Assembly (NCBI RefSeq): GCF_023015805.1
Contig: NZ_JALKBA010000003.1
Span: 1-64,000, forward strand
Origin: Cellulophaga sp. F20128
GTDB lineage: Bacteria > Bacteroidota > Bacteroidia > Flavobacteriales > Flavobacteriaceae
Length of the DNA: 64,000 bases
Direction: 5' to 3'
Shown here: piece after piece, positions 1 to 9,500 of the stretch
How positions within the stretch are numbered: position 1 is the first letter of the stretch
Layout of the letters: every line of letters begins with the position of its first letter
Notes under the pieces: model-generated
Told to the model about the DNA's origin: nothing
The model's database searches: none
Seen by the model: the letters and a program-made list of their open reading frames with translations, nothing else
Made by a program: the position numbers and the translations under genes

Positions 1-257
1 TAGGTGTTAGCTTGCTAAAAAAAGAGTACTTGATGTTACTCTTTTTAGATTCCAAAATAATTAGTTCATCTATTATTTTGTCTGGATTTTTATTTATCAT
101 TTTAACTGAGTACTAATTTTAAAAATAAGGAGAGAGGGTTGTAAATATTTCAATCTAAGTAATGCTTTAAGAGTTGATGAGTTCATCCGTTCAACTCGAA
201 CAGTTTTTGCATCCCTTTTAGGGAATCCTGAGCATAACACTAAATAGAAATCTTTAT
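1..257. other. gene-free left edge with terminator-like hairpin
   Basis: I see no gene here. Positions 19-28 (AAAAAGAGTA) and 37-46 (TACTCTTTTT) form a perfect 10-bp stem with an 8-base loop ending in a T run, as in an intrinsic terminator for a gene to the left of the window. A second dyad, CAAAATAAT at about 53-61 with ATTATTTTG at about 71-79, follows directly. Confidence 0.5.
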
Positions 258-383
258 CTACGTGTTACCTCTCTCCATTTTTTTTGTTTTGTCATTAAGT
301 TTCTCTTCCTCGGCTAATTTCTTCTTCTCCATAAAGTTTCTAAAAGCAACAAGCCTTAATCTTTCGCTTCTGGTCATTCCCAT
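258..383 (-). CDS. small charged hypothetical protein (41 aa)
   Basis: An ATG-to-TAG reading frame of 41 codons begins MGMTRSERLRLVAFRNFM and ends in a Lys/Glu-rich, probably helical tail. AAAGGA lies about 4 bases upstream of the ATG. There is no signal peptide, membrane segment or cysteine. I do not recognise the family. The high density of charged residues is what makes coding more likely than chance in such AT-rich DNA. It could equally be the residue of a decayed longer gene. No neighbour suggests a function. Confidence 0.3.
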   Translation of the reverse strand: MGMTRSERLRLVAFRNFMEKKKLAEEEKLNDKTKKMERGNT

Positions 384-1071
384 AATCCTTTAATGTTTTA
401 CAACAATTGGATATAGACTATTGTCTATATCTACATTATGTGCCTAAGATAATAAATCTTTTATTTCCATAAATGATCTATTGGCTACAAGTGTATAAAT
501 TTCTGTTGCGATACTAGGGCTTGGTACTTATACTAGAATAGTTGATTAAAGAACGATACTAAAAGTTATTTTGAACGAATAAATAAGCAGTATTCATATA
601 AACGAATGTTCATCGAATAATATTCGTATGTGAATACGATTAAATAAATGATAAAGGTAGGGCCAAGAACCTTGGTAGGGTAAACAAGACTTAGGGTAAT
701 CTGTCTTAATTGGGTTTTTATGTTCTCTGGAGGTAGGCAGTAAGATAACGCAGAATTCAACGAAACAAATCAACGAAAGTCGTTCAAGGATAAAAACATA
801 ATGAATTAGCGTTAGAGAACTAGACTAGGGCTTTTATTGGAACAATCAAATGATATTTTAAAAAAGAAGTAATCATAAATTCTGTTTAGTTTATCACCAA
901 CAGACAACAAGAAATCATCTTGATGAAATACATTATGATTAGATTATACCTAGTATAGTTTCTGGTCCCTGCTCATTATAGGATTCTAACAGAGTAAAAA
1001 GGTAATCTATATGTATTAGTCTTTGTCCAATTTAAAATCAAATAAATCTTTAGGAGGATGAGTTTTAAGGA
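384..1071. other. intergenic stretch with dyad symmetries
   Basis: I find no convincing gene in this 0.7-kb AT-rich stretch; the longest frames lack protein-like composition. It holds the dyad at 590-637 and a short hairpin near 662-674 (CCAAG, AAC, CTTGG) flanked by copies of GGTAGGG. Confidence 0.4.
590..637. repeat. nested inverted repeat
   Basis: GTATTCA (590-596) pairs with TGAATAC (631-637), and inside it ACGAAT (602-607) pairs with ATTCGT (622-627). The two arms are interrupted by small unequal bulges. No T run follows, so this is not an obvious terminator. It may be a structured RNA or a binding site; the function is unknown. Confidence 0.35.
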
Positions 1072-1359
1072 CTATTCTAAAATAAATGAATCATTTAGTT
1101 TGTCGCCATATTTATTTTCAACAAGTTTAAAGAAATCGGATAAACTAATTCCCTTGTTAAAACAAATAATAGATAATGTATATAGTGGCAGGTTATATCC
1201 ATTTTTTTCCATAATTTTTTCAATAGTATTTTTATGGACACCATAAAACTTGCCATATTCTCTCATAGACTTTCCATCAATAAGCCACTCCTCACTTATG
1301 TATTTACATACATATTTGCTCGTTAGGTATATTTTTTGGGTACTATCATCTTTAGGCAT
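1072..1359 (-). CDS. small helix-turn-helix protein (95 aa)
   Basis: The protein contains SMREYGKFYGVHKNTIEKI, which fits a helix-turn-helix, followed by YTLSIICFNKGISLSDFF, which resembles the C-terminal half of Cro/CI (XRE) type regulators where a line about the number of growth stages or positions is replaced by a short amphipathic tail. The pattern SKYVCKYISEEWLIDGKS before the helix-turn-helix is seen in small flavobacterial DNA-binding proteins of this size. I prefer the ATG at 1359; an upstream in-frame TTG at 1410 would add 17 residues. No target or neighbour indicates what it controls. It stands alone in gene-poor DNA and may be a remnant of a mobile element. Confidence 0.5.
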   Translation of the reverse strand: MPKDDSTQKIYLTSKYVCKYISEEWLIDGKSMREYGKFYGVHKNTIEKIMEKNGYNLPLYTLSIICFNKGISLSDFFKLVENKYGDKLNDSFILE

Positions 1360-1543
1360 AAAACAAAGGAAGCCATTAGCAAGTCGAATATTGGTCACTA
1401 TAGTGTCCAATTAAAAAATTTATATTATATTAGTAGCAGAATTTATTCATTTAGCGATTCTTCATTTCAAATAATTGAAGCATTCGCTTTAAATTTCGCC
1501 TTGGAAACTGGTAATTTTAAAGGAACGAAATGGTAAGTTTGAT

Positions 1544-1565
1544 GCTCACGTCTTAGGACGTGGGC
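1544..1565. repeat. short hairpin
   Basis: GCTCACGTC (1544-1552), loop TTAG, GACGTGGGC (1557-1565): a 9-bp stem with one G-U pair. A T-rich stretch begins about six bases later, so a weak plus-strand terminator is possible. Confidence 0.35.
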
Positions 1566-1836
1566 TCACTTATTTTTCTTTCATACACCAGTACTTCTAC
1601 GGCAGTAAGCTGAGTTCCATGCCTTTTTTAGTTTTAAAAGGATATCTATTCAGTATAAATTTCGCATTGCTTTGTTTGTAAAGTATTGCATTTGGTTATT
1701 TTTAAATTAGAGGTATGAAACACACCTATTGTATTTTTCTGCATCAAATTTATCGTCAGCATTTAAACATGTTGGAGTGTACCGCGTTTGATATCCTCTT
1801 TAAGAAAAAACCAAAGAACCCAATATAGGCTACCTT

Positions 1837-1893
1837 GTTATGGGACACCCGCTACATCTTTTCCGGATTACGTTTTACTCCTTATCCCATAAC
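1837..1893. repeat. perfect 9-bp inverted repeat
   Basis: GTTATGGGA (1837-1845) and TCCCATAAC (1885-1893) are exact reverse complements separated by 39 bases. They lie about 280 bases upstream of the SusC start. They could be two operator half-sites or the base of an RNA stem; nothing else identifies them. Confidence 0.35.
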
Positions 1894-2094
1894 TAACGAT
1901 TCACACACTTTTATTGTATCCGGACAAACCACGCTTAAAAGCCTAATGTTTTTATGCTTTCCTAAGACTTTGGAAACTTTCTAGTCACCACTAGATCAGT
2001 TGCCATAGCGCTCAAGGATAGACTGTACTAAAATTTTAAAAAATAAACACAAAAAACATGCTGCCAATGAATAGCTAACACTCAGATATAAAAA

Positions 2095-2131
2095 ACCTCC
2101 TACTCAACTTCTGTCAGGTCTTATAGGAGGT
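2095..2131. promoter_or_regulatory. stem-loop in the SusC 5' leader
   Basis: ACCTCCTA (2095-2102) and TAGGAGGT (2124-2131) form an 8-bp stem whose 3' arm ends about 40 bases before the SusC ATG at 2171. It has no T run, so it is more likely a leader structure or binding site than a terminator. Confidence 0.35.
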
Positions 2132-2170
2132 CATAAGTAAACTCGTTAAAATTTAACTTAATTCAAAATT

Positions 2171-5100
2171 ATGAAAAATAATTCAATAGTTAAGGGTAGG
2201 TGCTTTCTATGCGCTATTTTCTACCTTTTTATTTCCCTTTTTTATGCCAATACCATACATGCTAAAGCTAGTTTAAATACTAGTTTTACAACGGTTTTCA
2301 CACTTCAAGAGTCCCTAGTTACAGGGCGTATAACCGATAAGAATGGGATGCCCGTACCAGATGTCACTATTAGGAACCCTAGAAAACAAATGGGTGCCAT
2401 ATCAGATTTTGAAGGCAATTTTAAAATCCAAGCCAATCCAAAGGATACCCTTGTTTTTTCTGCCCTCGGCTTTGTAACACAAACCATAGTAGTTTATGAA
2501 AAGAAAAATATTTTGGTACTGCTTGTAGAAGATGTTACCCAATTAAATGAAATAGTCCTAAACGCAGGCTACTATACCGTGAAAGAGAAAGAACGTACAG
2601 GTAATATTGCCAAGCTTAGCGCAGAAACCATTGAGAAACAGCCAGTCAATAATCCATTAGCGGCCATGCAAGGGCATTTGTCAGGGGTCAATATTGTTCA
2701 AAATACTGCCGTTCCTGGTGGAGGTTATAATATTGAAATTCGCGGTAAAAACTTTATCAATGGAGGAACCGAACCCTTGTATGTTGTAGATGGTGTTCCC
2801 TTTGGCTCTGAATCTTTAGCTTCGGTAAGTATATCTGTGGGCATCAATGGAGCAAATATAAGTCCATTGAATGCGATGAATCCCAATGATATTGAAAGTG
2901 TTGAGGTTTTAAAAGATGCCGATGCTACCGCCATTTATGGATCTAGAGCCGCAAATGGTGTGGTATTGATTACCACTAAAAAGGGAAAAGCCGGAAAGAC
3001 AAAGTTTAATGTAAATATGAGTTCTACATTAAGTACCGTATCTCATTTTTTAGACTTGATGAATACACAACAGTATTTAGAGGCGCGCATGGAGGGTATT
3101 ATCAATGATGGTTATGGTACTCTTTTTGAAAATCCATCTTATGATCGTATTTGGCCTGATGTGAAAAATTGGGATCAGAACCGGTATACCAATTGGCAAA
3201 AAGAATTAATTGGTGGTACTGCCTATAGAAATAAAATGCAACTATCTGTATCGGGTGGAAGTGAACAGACACAATTTTTAATTAATGGAGCTTATCAGAA
3301 TGAAACTACCGTTTTTCCGGGAGATTCCAAGTATGGTAAAGCATCAATGCATAGTAATATAAACCACCAATCTAAAGACAATCGGTTTAAAATAAACTTC
3401 GCTACCATCTATTCTAGAGAAAAGAATAACCTACCTCGCACAGATCTTACTTCAGAAGCATACACCATAGAGCCTAATGCTCCTGCCATATTTGACGAAA
3501 ATGGGGATTTAAATTGGGAAAATAACACCTTTGATAATCCGTATGCCTTACTGGAGGAAGACTACCAAGTACAGATCAATACCTTGATTGGAAATGCAGC
3601 CATCTCCTATGAGATAGTACCAGATTTATTGTTTAAGACCAATCTAGGATTCACCACCTATGACTTAGATTCGTATCGGATATTGCCTAGTAGTGCTCGT
3701 AATCCTAGGTTTGGTTTTACGCCCATAGATAACTCATCGCTTACTACAAATAGTAGTGCTAGACAATCTTGGATTGTAGAACCTCAATTGCATTGGAAAC
3801 AAGACTGGAATACATTGGACCTCAATATTCTATTAGGTACTACCTTTCAAAATCAAACTACGGAACAAGTGGTCATAAACGGACGTGGGTTTCCTAATAA
3901 TGATTTAATTAGGAACATTTCTGCTGCAAAAAGCCTACAAATACTTGAGGATAGTGATAGTAATTATAAATATCAAGCATTTTTTGGACGTATTAATCTA
4001 AACTTAAAAAGTAAATACATTCTAAACCTAACAGGAAGACGCGATGGCTCTTCACGTTTTGGCCCAGCAAAACAGTTTGGTAATTTTGGTGCGGTAGGCT
4101 TGGCATGGATTTTTTCAGAAGAATCATTATTAAAAAATAGTTCTTTTTTAAGTTTTGGCAAATTTCGTGCTAGTTTAGGTACCACAGGTAGCGATAATAT
4201 CGGGGACTATCAGTTTCTTGATTCCTATAAGGTTTCCGGAAATAATTATAACGGGATAACGGTAGTTGAGCCCTCAGGAATTTTTAACCCCCTTTTTGGT
4301 TGGGAAGTTAATAAAAAACTGGAAGTAGCTCTTGAACTGGGTCTTTTTGAGGATCGACTCTTATTAAATAGTGTATGGTATCAAAATAGATCTTCAAATC
4401 AACTTATCGGAATTCCATTAGCGGCTACAACAGGCTTTGGTAGTTTAACAGGTAATTTTGATGCAACCGTTGAAAATACGGGCTTAGAAATAGATTTAAC
4501 TACGAGAAATATACAACGTAAGCATTTTTCATGGAACACCAACTTTAATATTACAGTTCCTAAGAATAGACTAGTAAAGTTTCCAGAGCTAGAAACTTCC
4601 ACTTTTGCCAATAGACTTATAATTGGTGAGCCATTAAGTATTGTGCATTTATATAATGCCCTTGGGGTTGATGCCACTACAGGTATGTATGAGTTTCAAG
4701 ATTATAATGAAGATGGTAATATTACAAGTTTGTATGACAAACAGATTATTGAAGACTTTTCTCCTAAATTTTATGGAGGACTAGCCAATACCTTCACTTA
4801 CAAAAATTTGTCATTGAATATGTTTTTCCAGTTTAAAAAGCAAAAGGGCTATAACAGTTTTCGGGCTCAAAGTGTTACAGGACATAGAAGCAATGGATCC
4901 GTTGCTTTATTAGATAGATGGAAACAAATTGGAGATACAGCGCCTGTTATGCTTGCTACAGCATCCTTAAATCCCAATTTTTTTAATGCTTTTTCCTATC
5001 AAAGATTTAGTAATGCTGCAGTTTCTGATGCTTCTTTTATTAGACTTCGTAATATTTCACTAACCTATAATTTCTCCAATCCAAAAAAAAATAGAATGGA

Positions 5101-5233
5101 TGCTAGTGTGTATCTACAGGGACAAAACCTTTTAACCATTACCAGTTATGATGGTCCAGATCCAGAGCAGTCATCCCATAGTATTTTACCGCCGTTGCGG
5201 CAAATTACTTTAGGTCTTCAGTTAAGCTTTTAA
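2171..5233 (+). CDS. SusC/RagA-family TonB-linked outer membrane transporter
   Basis: This 1020-residue protein is a TonB-dependent outer-membrane transporter that, with the SusD-like lipoprotein encoded next, forms a pedal-bin nutrient importer. It shows an N-terminal signal peptide (about 1-31), a carboxypeptidase-regulatory-like domain (about 50-125, with GRITDKNGMPVPDVTI and FSALGF), a plug domain (about 130-270, with YVVDGVPFG and DATAIYGSRAANGVVLIT, both hallmarks of SusC), and a C-terminal beta-barrel ending in LQLSF. Length is normal for the family. It starts a three-gene operon with SusD (18 bp later) and a zinc metalloprotease, which suggests uptake of a peptide or glycoprotein rather than a pure polysaccharide. 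The substrate cannot be read from the sequence. Confidence 0.95.
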   Translation: MKNNSIVKGRCFLCAIFYLFISLFYANTIHAKASLNTSFTTVFTLQESLVTGRITDKNGMPVPDVTIRNPRKQMGAISDFEGNFKIQANPKDTLVFSALGFVTQTIVVYEKKNILVLLVEDVTQLNEIVLNAGYYTVKEKERTGNIAKLSAETIEKQPVNNPLAAMQGHLSGVNIVQNTAVPGGGYNIEIRGKNFINGGTEPLYVVDGVPFGSESLASVSISVGINGANISPLNAMNPNDIESVEVLKDADATAIYGSRAANGVVLITTKKGKAGKTKFNVNMSSTLSTVSHFLDLMNTQQYLEARMEGIINDGYGTLFENPSYDRIWPDVKNWDQNRYTNWQKELIGGTAYRNKMQLSVSGGSEQTQFLINGAYQNETTVFPGDSKYGKASMHSNINHQSKDNRFKINFATIYSREKNNLPRTDLTSEAYTIEPNAPAIFDENGDLNWENNTFDNPYALLEEDYQVQINTLIGNAAISYEIVPDLLFKTNLGFTTYDLDSYRILPSSARNPRFGFTPIDNSSLTTNSSARQSWIVEPQLHWKQDWNTLDLNILLGTTFQNQTTEQVVINGRGFPNNDLIRNISAAKSLQILEDSDSNYKYQAFFGRINLNLKSKYILNLTGRRDGSSRFGPAKQFGNFGAVGLAWIFSEESLLKNSSFLSFGKFRASLGTTGSDNIGDYQFLDSYKVSGNNYNGITVVEPSGIFNPLFGWEVNKKLEVALELGLFEDRLLLNSVWYQNRSSNQLIGIPLAATTGFGSLTGNFDATVENTGLEIDLTTRNIQRKHFSWNTNFNITVPKNRLVKFPELETSTFANRLIIGEPLSIVHLYNALGVDATTGMYEFQDYNEDGNITSLYDKQIIEDFSPKFYGGLANTFTYKNLSLNMFFQFKKQKGYNSFRAQSVTGHRSNGSVALLDRWKQIGDTAPVMLATASLNPNFFNAFSYQRFSNAAVSDASFIRLRNISLTYNFSNPKKNRMDASVYLQGQNLLTITSYDGPDPEQSSHSILPPLRQITLGLQLSF

Positions 5234-5251
5234 TCCATAAATTTTTAAACG

Positions 5252-6685
5252 ATGAAATATTATAATAAAAATACAATACTAAAAATTATGAATAAGCAAT
5301 TCGTAGAAAAGGTCATTCTTAAAATAAAGAATTTATTGCCTTTTTTACTTTTAATAAGCTGTATATCCTGTACCGACTTTATACAAGTTGATCCACCACT
5401 GAATACACTAATTTCCGAAACTGTTTTTAAGGATGCAGCTACGGTAGAATCTGCATTTGCAAATATTTATGTTAAAATGAGAGATCAAGGCATGGTATCA
5501 GGTAGTAGTGGTTTAGGTGCTATGATGGGTCTTTATAGCGATGAATTGGATTATTACCTCAATGATATTAATTATTCAGAAATATATCAAAACCACGTAT
5601 CTGCATCTAATACCATTATCTATAGCTGGTGGAGTGAAGCTTATAAGCTAATTTATGCTGCAAACGATATTTTAAAGGGGGTGGAGAATTCAGATGCTCT
5701 ATCTGCGGAAGATCGCGATAGATTTAAAGGTCAGGCTTTATTTGTAAGGGGATATATGCACAGTTTGCTGACGTCGATTTTTGGTGATGTTCCATATATT
5801 ACAACTACAAATTATGTAGAAAATAATAAGGTTTCTCGTACTCCAGCAGCAACCGTCTACAATACTATTATTGCAGATCTTACTGAAGCTGTTGAGCTAT
5901 TAAAAGATTCAGACAGCGCAGTAGAAAGAGTGATACCTAATAAAGAGGTAGCGAATGCCTTGTTAGCTCGCATGTACTTATATACAGAAAATTGGGAACT
6001 AGCAGAAGCTACCGCAACTAAATTAATTAACACCTATACCTTTGAATCGAACATTCAAAAGGTTTTTCTTAAAAATTCTTCTGGATCCATTTGGCAATTG
6101 AAGCCTGATGGTGTTTCTAATAGAAATACCTCTGAAGCCAATCAGTTTATCATTCGCTTTATTCCTGGTCAATTGTACGCTATGAATAATAATTTATTAG
6201 ATGCTTTTGAACCTGGTGATTTGCGACGAACTCATTGGATATCAAATATGACAAGTTCAGATGGCTTAGTAACCCTTAACTATGCCCATAAATACAAAGC
6301 ACTTTTTAATGTGGAAGAATCAATGGAATACTCCATAATTTTTAGACTAGCAGAGCAATATTTAATTCGTTCAGAAGCCAGACTGCATTTAGGGAATATT
6401 CCTGGGAGTCAAAATGATTTGAATAGGATCCGGAATAGGGCAGAACTTCCAAATACTACCGCCGAAACACAAGAAGAATTATTGTCGGCCATTCTTCAGG
6501 AACGCGCTGTAGAATTTTTCACGGAACATGGACATCGTTGGTTTGATTTGAAGCGTATGGGAAGGGCAAAAAGTGTATTGGAACCTATAAAATTGAATTG
6601 GAGTGATAAAAATCTCTTATTGCCAATTCCGGAAAAAGAGCTAGAATTCAATTCTAATTTAAAACCCCAAAATACAGGGTATTAG
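5252..6685 (+). CDS. SusD/RagB-family nutrient-binding outer membrane lipoprotein
   Basis: SusD-like surface lipoprotein that caps the SusC barrel and captures the substrate. The N-terminus has a hydrophobic segment followed by a lipobox ending in Cys (LLLISCISC, about 36-44), then DFIQVDPPLNTLISETVF, typical of SusD N-termini. The TPR-like helical body and the C-terminal ERAVEFFTEHGHRWFDLKR signature (about residues 415-435) with LLPIPEKELEFN near the end are diagnostic of RagB/SusD. Length (477) is usual. An in-frame ATG at 5288 gives a tighter signal peptide and may be the true start. It lies 18 bp behind SusC and 52 bp before the metalloprotease. Confidence 0.95.
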   Translation: MKYYNKNTILKIMNKQFVEKVILKIKNLLPFLLLISCISCTDFIQVDPPLNTLISETVFKDAATVESAFANIYVKMRDQGMVSGSSGLGAMMGLYSDELDYYLNDINYSEIYQNHVSASNTIIYSWWSEAYKLIYAANDILKGVENSDALSAEDRDRFKGQALFVRGYMHSLLTSIFGDVPYITTTNYVENNKVSRTPAATVYNTIIADLTEAVELLKDSDSAVERVIPNKEVANALLARMYLYTENWELAEATATKLINTYTFESNIQKVFLKNSSGSIWQLKPDGVSNRNTSEANQFIIRFIPGQLYAMNNNLLDAFEPGDLRRTHWISNMTSSDGLVTLNYAHKYKALFNVEESMEYSIIFRLAEQYLIRSEARLHLGNIPGSQNDLNRIRNRAELPNTTAETQEELLSAILQERAVEFFTEHGHRWFDLKRMGRAKSVLEPIKLNWSDKNLLLPIPEKELEFNSNLKPQNTGY

Positions 6686-6737
6686 AGAATACGTATGACA
6701 GTGCTTAATCGCAAACTTCATCAAATACATTAAATTT

Positions 6738-9050
6738 ATGAAATCATATATAATTTTTCTAGGTATCCTTTGTCAATTCACGGGATGGGCACATATATCG
6801 AGCCCAAAGGCATATCCTTCCAAAATACTTGTAGCGAAGTCTATAAAAGAACAACCTTTCCTAAAAGCATATTTGGTAGGAGAAAAGCTTCTTTTGGAAA
6901 TTCCAAATACGCTACTAAACACAGAAATGCTATTTGTACGCCATAACACGGGAGACATAGTAGTGTCTAAGCATATTATTTGGACTAGATTTCAAGATCG
7001 CATTTTTTTAGAAGCTGTACGTGTAGAATCTCTAACAGGTGTGAAAATTCCAATATCAAATAATACTGAGAATACAAGAAGTATTTTAGCAACATTTCCT
7101 ATTATTAAGGAGAAGAGCACTGAACATACTTCGATTATTGAAATTTCAAATGTACTTTTAACGGATCAAATCCAATGGTATAGGACCAGCCCTAAGTCCA
7201 TAATAAAAGATTTAAGCTTTGTAAAAAAAGTAAAAAATCTTTCAAACGAAGTGTTGATTCGGACTACTTGGGGTGTACTTAAAGACCAAGCTAGAATTAC
7301 CATCCCTGTTGATTTTAGTTTTTTTAAGTTACCTGAACCTATGGCACCTCGTCTATTTGATTATCGCATGGGTTTTAGAGCGGAAAGCTATGCCAGTGGT
7401 TTAAGTCATAAAACGAAAAATAGTATCGCAAGCATAGGTAGATGGCGTTTGGAAAAAAAGGATTCAAATAAGGCCGTAAGTGAACCTATAAAACCTATTG
7501 TTTTTATTTTATCACCGGAAATTCCTAAAAAATGGAGGCCTTATATTAGAGCAGGTATTCTTGCATGGCTTCCTGCTTTCGAGGCGGCTGGCTTTAAAAA
7601 TGCTATTGTTGTGGAAGAACCTTCAAAAGTTAATTCAATAAAGGCATCATTTAATAGTGTTAATCATTCCATAGTTCGTTGGGGAAATTACAGAAATGTG
7701 AGAGGTTATGAAAGTGGGGGTGGGGCTAGTATAAATCAAGTAGTAGATGAACGGTCTGGTGAAATTCTAAAATCTGATATTTTAATGGGCTCCACCTTGC
7801 AATTTTTAATGGATAAATATTTTATTCAATGTGCTCCAATGGATAAGCGAGCACAACAGTATCCATTACCTGATGAGATAACAGGAGAATTACTTAAGTC
7901 GTTGGCCGCGCACGAAGTAGGGCATTCCTTTGGGCTTGTGGATGGTCATTATGGTGAATATGCGTATCCATTTGATAAAATTCGTGATAAGGACTGGTTG
8001 CAAAAAATGGGGCATACCCCAAGTATTATGACCTATGCCAGAAACAATAATTTAGTACAACCAGAAGATAGTATTCCCGTAGCATTGCTTTTTCAAAAAG
8101 TAGGCCCAACAGATCGATATAGTATAAAATGGGGATATACACCCTTTAATGGCTTAGATTCTATTCAAGAAAAAGCCTTTTTAGAAGGGGTTATAAGGGA
8201 ACAAGATACTGTTCCTTGGTATAGACGTAGTATAGCTATGGGGGAAATTATTGGCCCTGGAGCCACAAATGAAGTAGTTGAAAATAATGATCCGATAAGC
8301 AGTGCTACATTGGCTTTGAAAAACTTGGAGAAGGTTATGGAACTACTACCAGAAGTAAATAAGGATAAGAACGATTATGAAATAATAGCGCGATTATATG
8401 ATAAAATCTTAGTACAATGGCAAAACCAAATGCGACACGTTTTATCCTTAATAGGTGGATATGATATAAATTATAAAGCACCAGGTCAGGAGGGTAGAAT
8501 GTATACCCCCATTGGTATAGAGAAACAATACCAAGCCTTAGATTTTTTTCTTACCCACGCCTTTAATCCTCCTTATTGGTTGTCAAATCCTGAATGGAAA
8601 AAAGAGATTAGTTACTCTACCTATCCAGATAAATTAATTGAACTGCAAATAAGACTCCTTTCTGAGTTAGTGTCACCAAAACGGATGAAAAGGTTGGAAC
8701 ATATGGAGGATACTATGCTAAACAAGGAAATTTCTAAAAACGTTGTTACACAGATACAAGCAAGTTTATTTAAAGAATTGAAGGCTAAAAATGTGGCAGT
8801 GATTAGAAGAAGACAGGAAATTCAAAAATTCTATTTGGATCGTATTGTCTTTGGGCTTGAATATAAAGGTGAGTTCAGTATTGGGGATACAAGTCGTTCA
8901 ACTTATACACAGAATTCTAAAAGCATTTTTAGGAATAAATTGACAGAATTAAAAAAGGAAATTTCAAAGAAAATGAATAAAGCCAGCAATGATATCACTA
9001 GTGGTCATCTTAAACTTCTTTTACAGGAGTTACATAATCTAGAGGAATAA
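6738..9050 (+). CDS. secreted zinc-dependent metalloprotease (DUF5117/DUF4953-like)
   Basis: Predicted secreted or periplasmic metzincin-type protease of 770 residues with an N-terminal signal peptide (about 1-20). The zinc site HEVGHSFGLVD places His392, Glu393, His396 and a third ligand Asp402; SIMTYA about 40 residues later fits the Met-turn. This matches the large Bacteroidota zinc-dependent metalloproteases that carry DUF5117 and DUF4953 domains. Most of those that I recall have His as the third ligand, so Asp here is notable. Being the last gene of a SusC/SusD operon, it probably cleaves the peptide or protein ligand handled by that transporter. A terminator follows about 80 bp downstream. 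Confidence 0.85.
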   Translation: MKSYIIFLGILCQFTGWAHISSPKAYPSKILVAKSIKEQPFLKAYLVGEKLLLEIPNTLLNTEMLFVRHNTGDIVVSKHIIWTRFQDRIFLEAVRVESLTGVKIPISNNTENTRSILATFPIIKEKSTEHTSIIEISNVLLTDQIQWYRTSPKSIIKDLSFVKKVKNLSNEVLIRTTWGVLKDQARITIPVDFSFFKLPEPMAPRLFDYRMGFRAESYASGLSHKTKNSIASIGRWRLEKKDSNKAVSEPIKPIVFILSPEIPKKWRPYIRAGILAWLPAFEAAGFKNAIVVEEPSKVNSIKASFNSVNHSIVRWGNYRNVRGYESGGGASINQVVDERSGEILKSDILMGSTLQFLMDKYFIQCAPMDKRAQQYPLPDEITGELLKSLAAHEVGHSFGLVDGHYGEYAYPFDKIRDKDWLQKMGHTPSIMTYARNNNLVQPEDSIPVALLFQKVGPTDRYSIKWGYTPFNGLDSIQEKAFLEGVIREQDTVPWYRRSIAMGEIIGPGATNEVVENNDPISSATLALKNLEKVMELLPEVNKDKNDYEIIARLYDKILVQWQNQMRHVLSLIGGYDINYKAPGQEGRMYTPIGIEKQYQALDFFLTHAFNPPYWLSNPEWKKEISYSTYPDKLIELQIRLLSELVSPKRMKRLEHMEDTMLNKEISKNVVTQIQASLFKELKAKNVAVIRRRQEIQKFYLDRIVFGLEYKGEFSIGDTSRSTYTQNSKSIFRNKLTELKKEISKKMNKASNDITSGHLKLLLQELHNLEE

Positions 9051-9127
9051 ATTGTTTGCTCAGAAGATTTTGAGTTTTAAAGCAGACAGTATTGTTTTTG
9101 AAACTTAATTTAGTTGAATTAGTTAGG

Positions 9128-9156
9128 AAAAGGTGTCCAATTAGGACACCTTTTTT
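9128..9156. terminator. bidirectional terminator
   Basis: AAAAGGTGTCC (9128-9138), loop AATTA, then GGACACC (9144-9150) and six T. The A run on the left lets it also serve the convergent DUF6520 gene, so it ends both the metalloprotease operon and the minus-strand unit. Confidence 0.85.
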
Positions 9157-9176
9157 AATTAATAACACCTAAGCGT

Positions 9177-9422
9177 TTAGGGTCTTGTACCCAATGGTAT
9201 TTCAAGAGATTCATCTGCATATATTGGATACGTTCCAAAGAGACATGCATCATTTCCGTCTTGAACACAATCTGAGCCCCCAGGTACTGGTTGAACACCT
9301 AAATCAGGATGATCATAATACGCCGGAGGACTAATAGTGCTGGCTTCTGTTGCAAACGATAAGCTTATTGCTAACAACATGGCAAAAGCAGGTAAAACGG
9401 TTTTAAAAAATGTAGTTTTCAT
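9177..9422 (-). CDS. DUF6520-family secreted peptide
   Basis: Small secreted protein of 81 residues. The start MKTTFFKTVLPAFAMLLAIS and following LSFATEAS form a signal peptide with cleavage expected after about residue 24-27. The mature part is about 55 residues, has YYDHPDLGVQPV and exactly two cysteines (Cys52 and Cys60), and is rich in Pro, Gly and Asp. This pattern matches the flavobacterial family DUF6520, whose function is not known. It is 78 bp downstream of a MauE/DoxX-like redox membrane protein on the same strand, which suggests the two cysteines form a disulfide or are modified outside the cytoplasm. Candidate roles are a secreted signal, toxin or binding peptide; none is demonstrated. 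Confidence 0.8.
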   Translation of the reverse strand: MKTTFFKTVLPAFAMLLAISLSFATEASTISPPAYYDHPDLGVQPVPGGSDCVQDGNDACLFGTYPIYADESLEIPLGTRP

Positions 9423-9500
9423 AATACTAAATTTAAAAATTAACGACCTACTCTTTTGTACAGGTTTTCGGTCTTGCCCTGATACTGCGCAGTAATATTT

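Larger units (their letters stand above)
1360..2170. other. long leader/intergenic region upstream of the SusC gene
   Basis: No gene is supported in these 0.8 kb. It contains three inverted repeats: GCTCACGTC/GACGTGGGC (1544-1565), GTTATGGGA/TCCCATAAC (1837-1893) and ACCTCCTA/TAGGAGGT (2095-2131). Such a long gap ahead of a SusC/SusD operon could hold its promoter and a regulated leader, or the remains of a lost regulator gene; I could not recognise any remnant on translation of either strand. Confidence 0.4.

Noticed and set aside
566-760. 64-residue minus-strand frame
   Set aside because: Composition is that of random AT-rich DNA (Ile/Tyr-rich, no motif), and no recognisable start context is present.
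1336-1536. 66-residue plus-strand frame
   Set aside because: It overlaps the HTH gene on the other strand and shows no motif.
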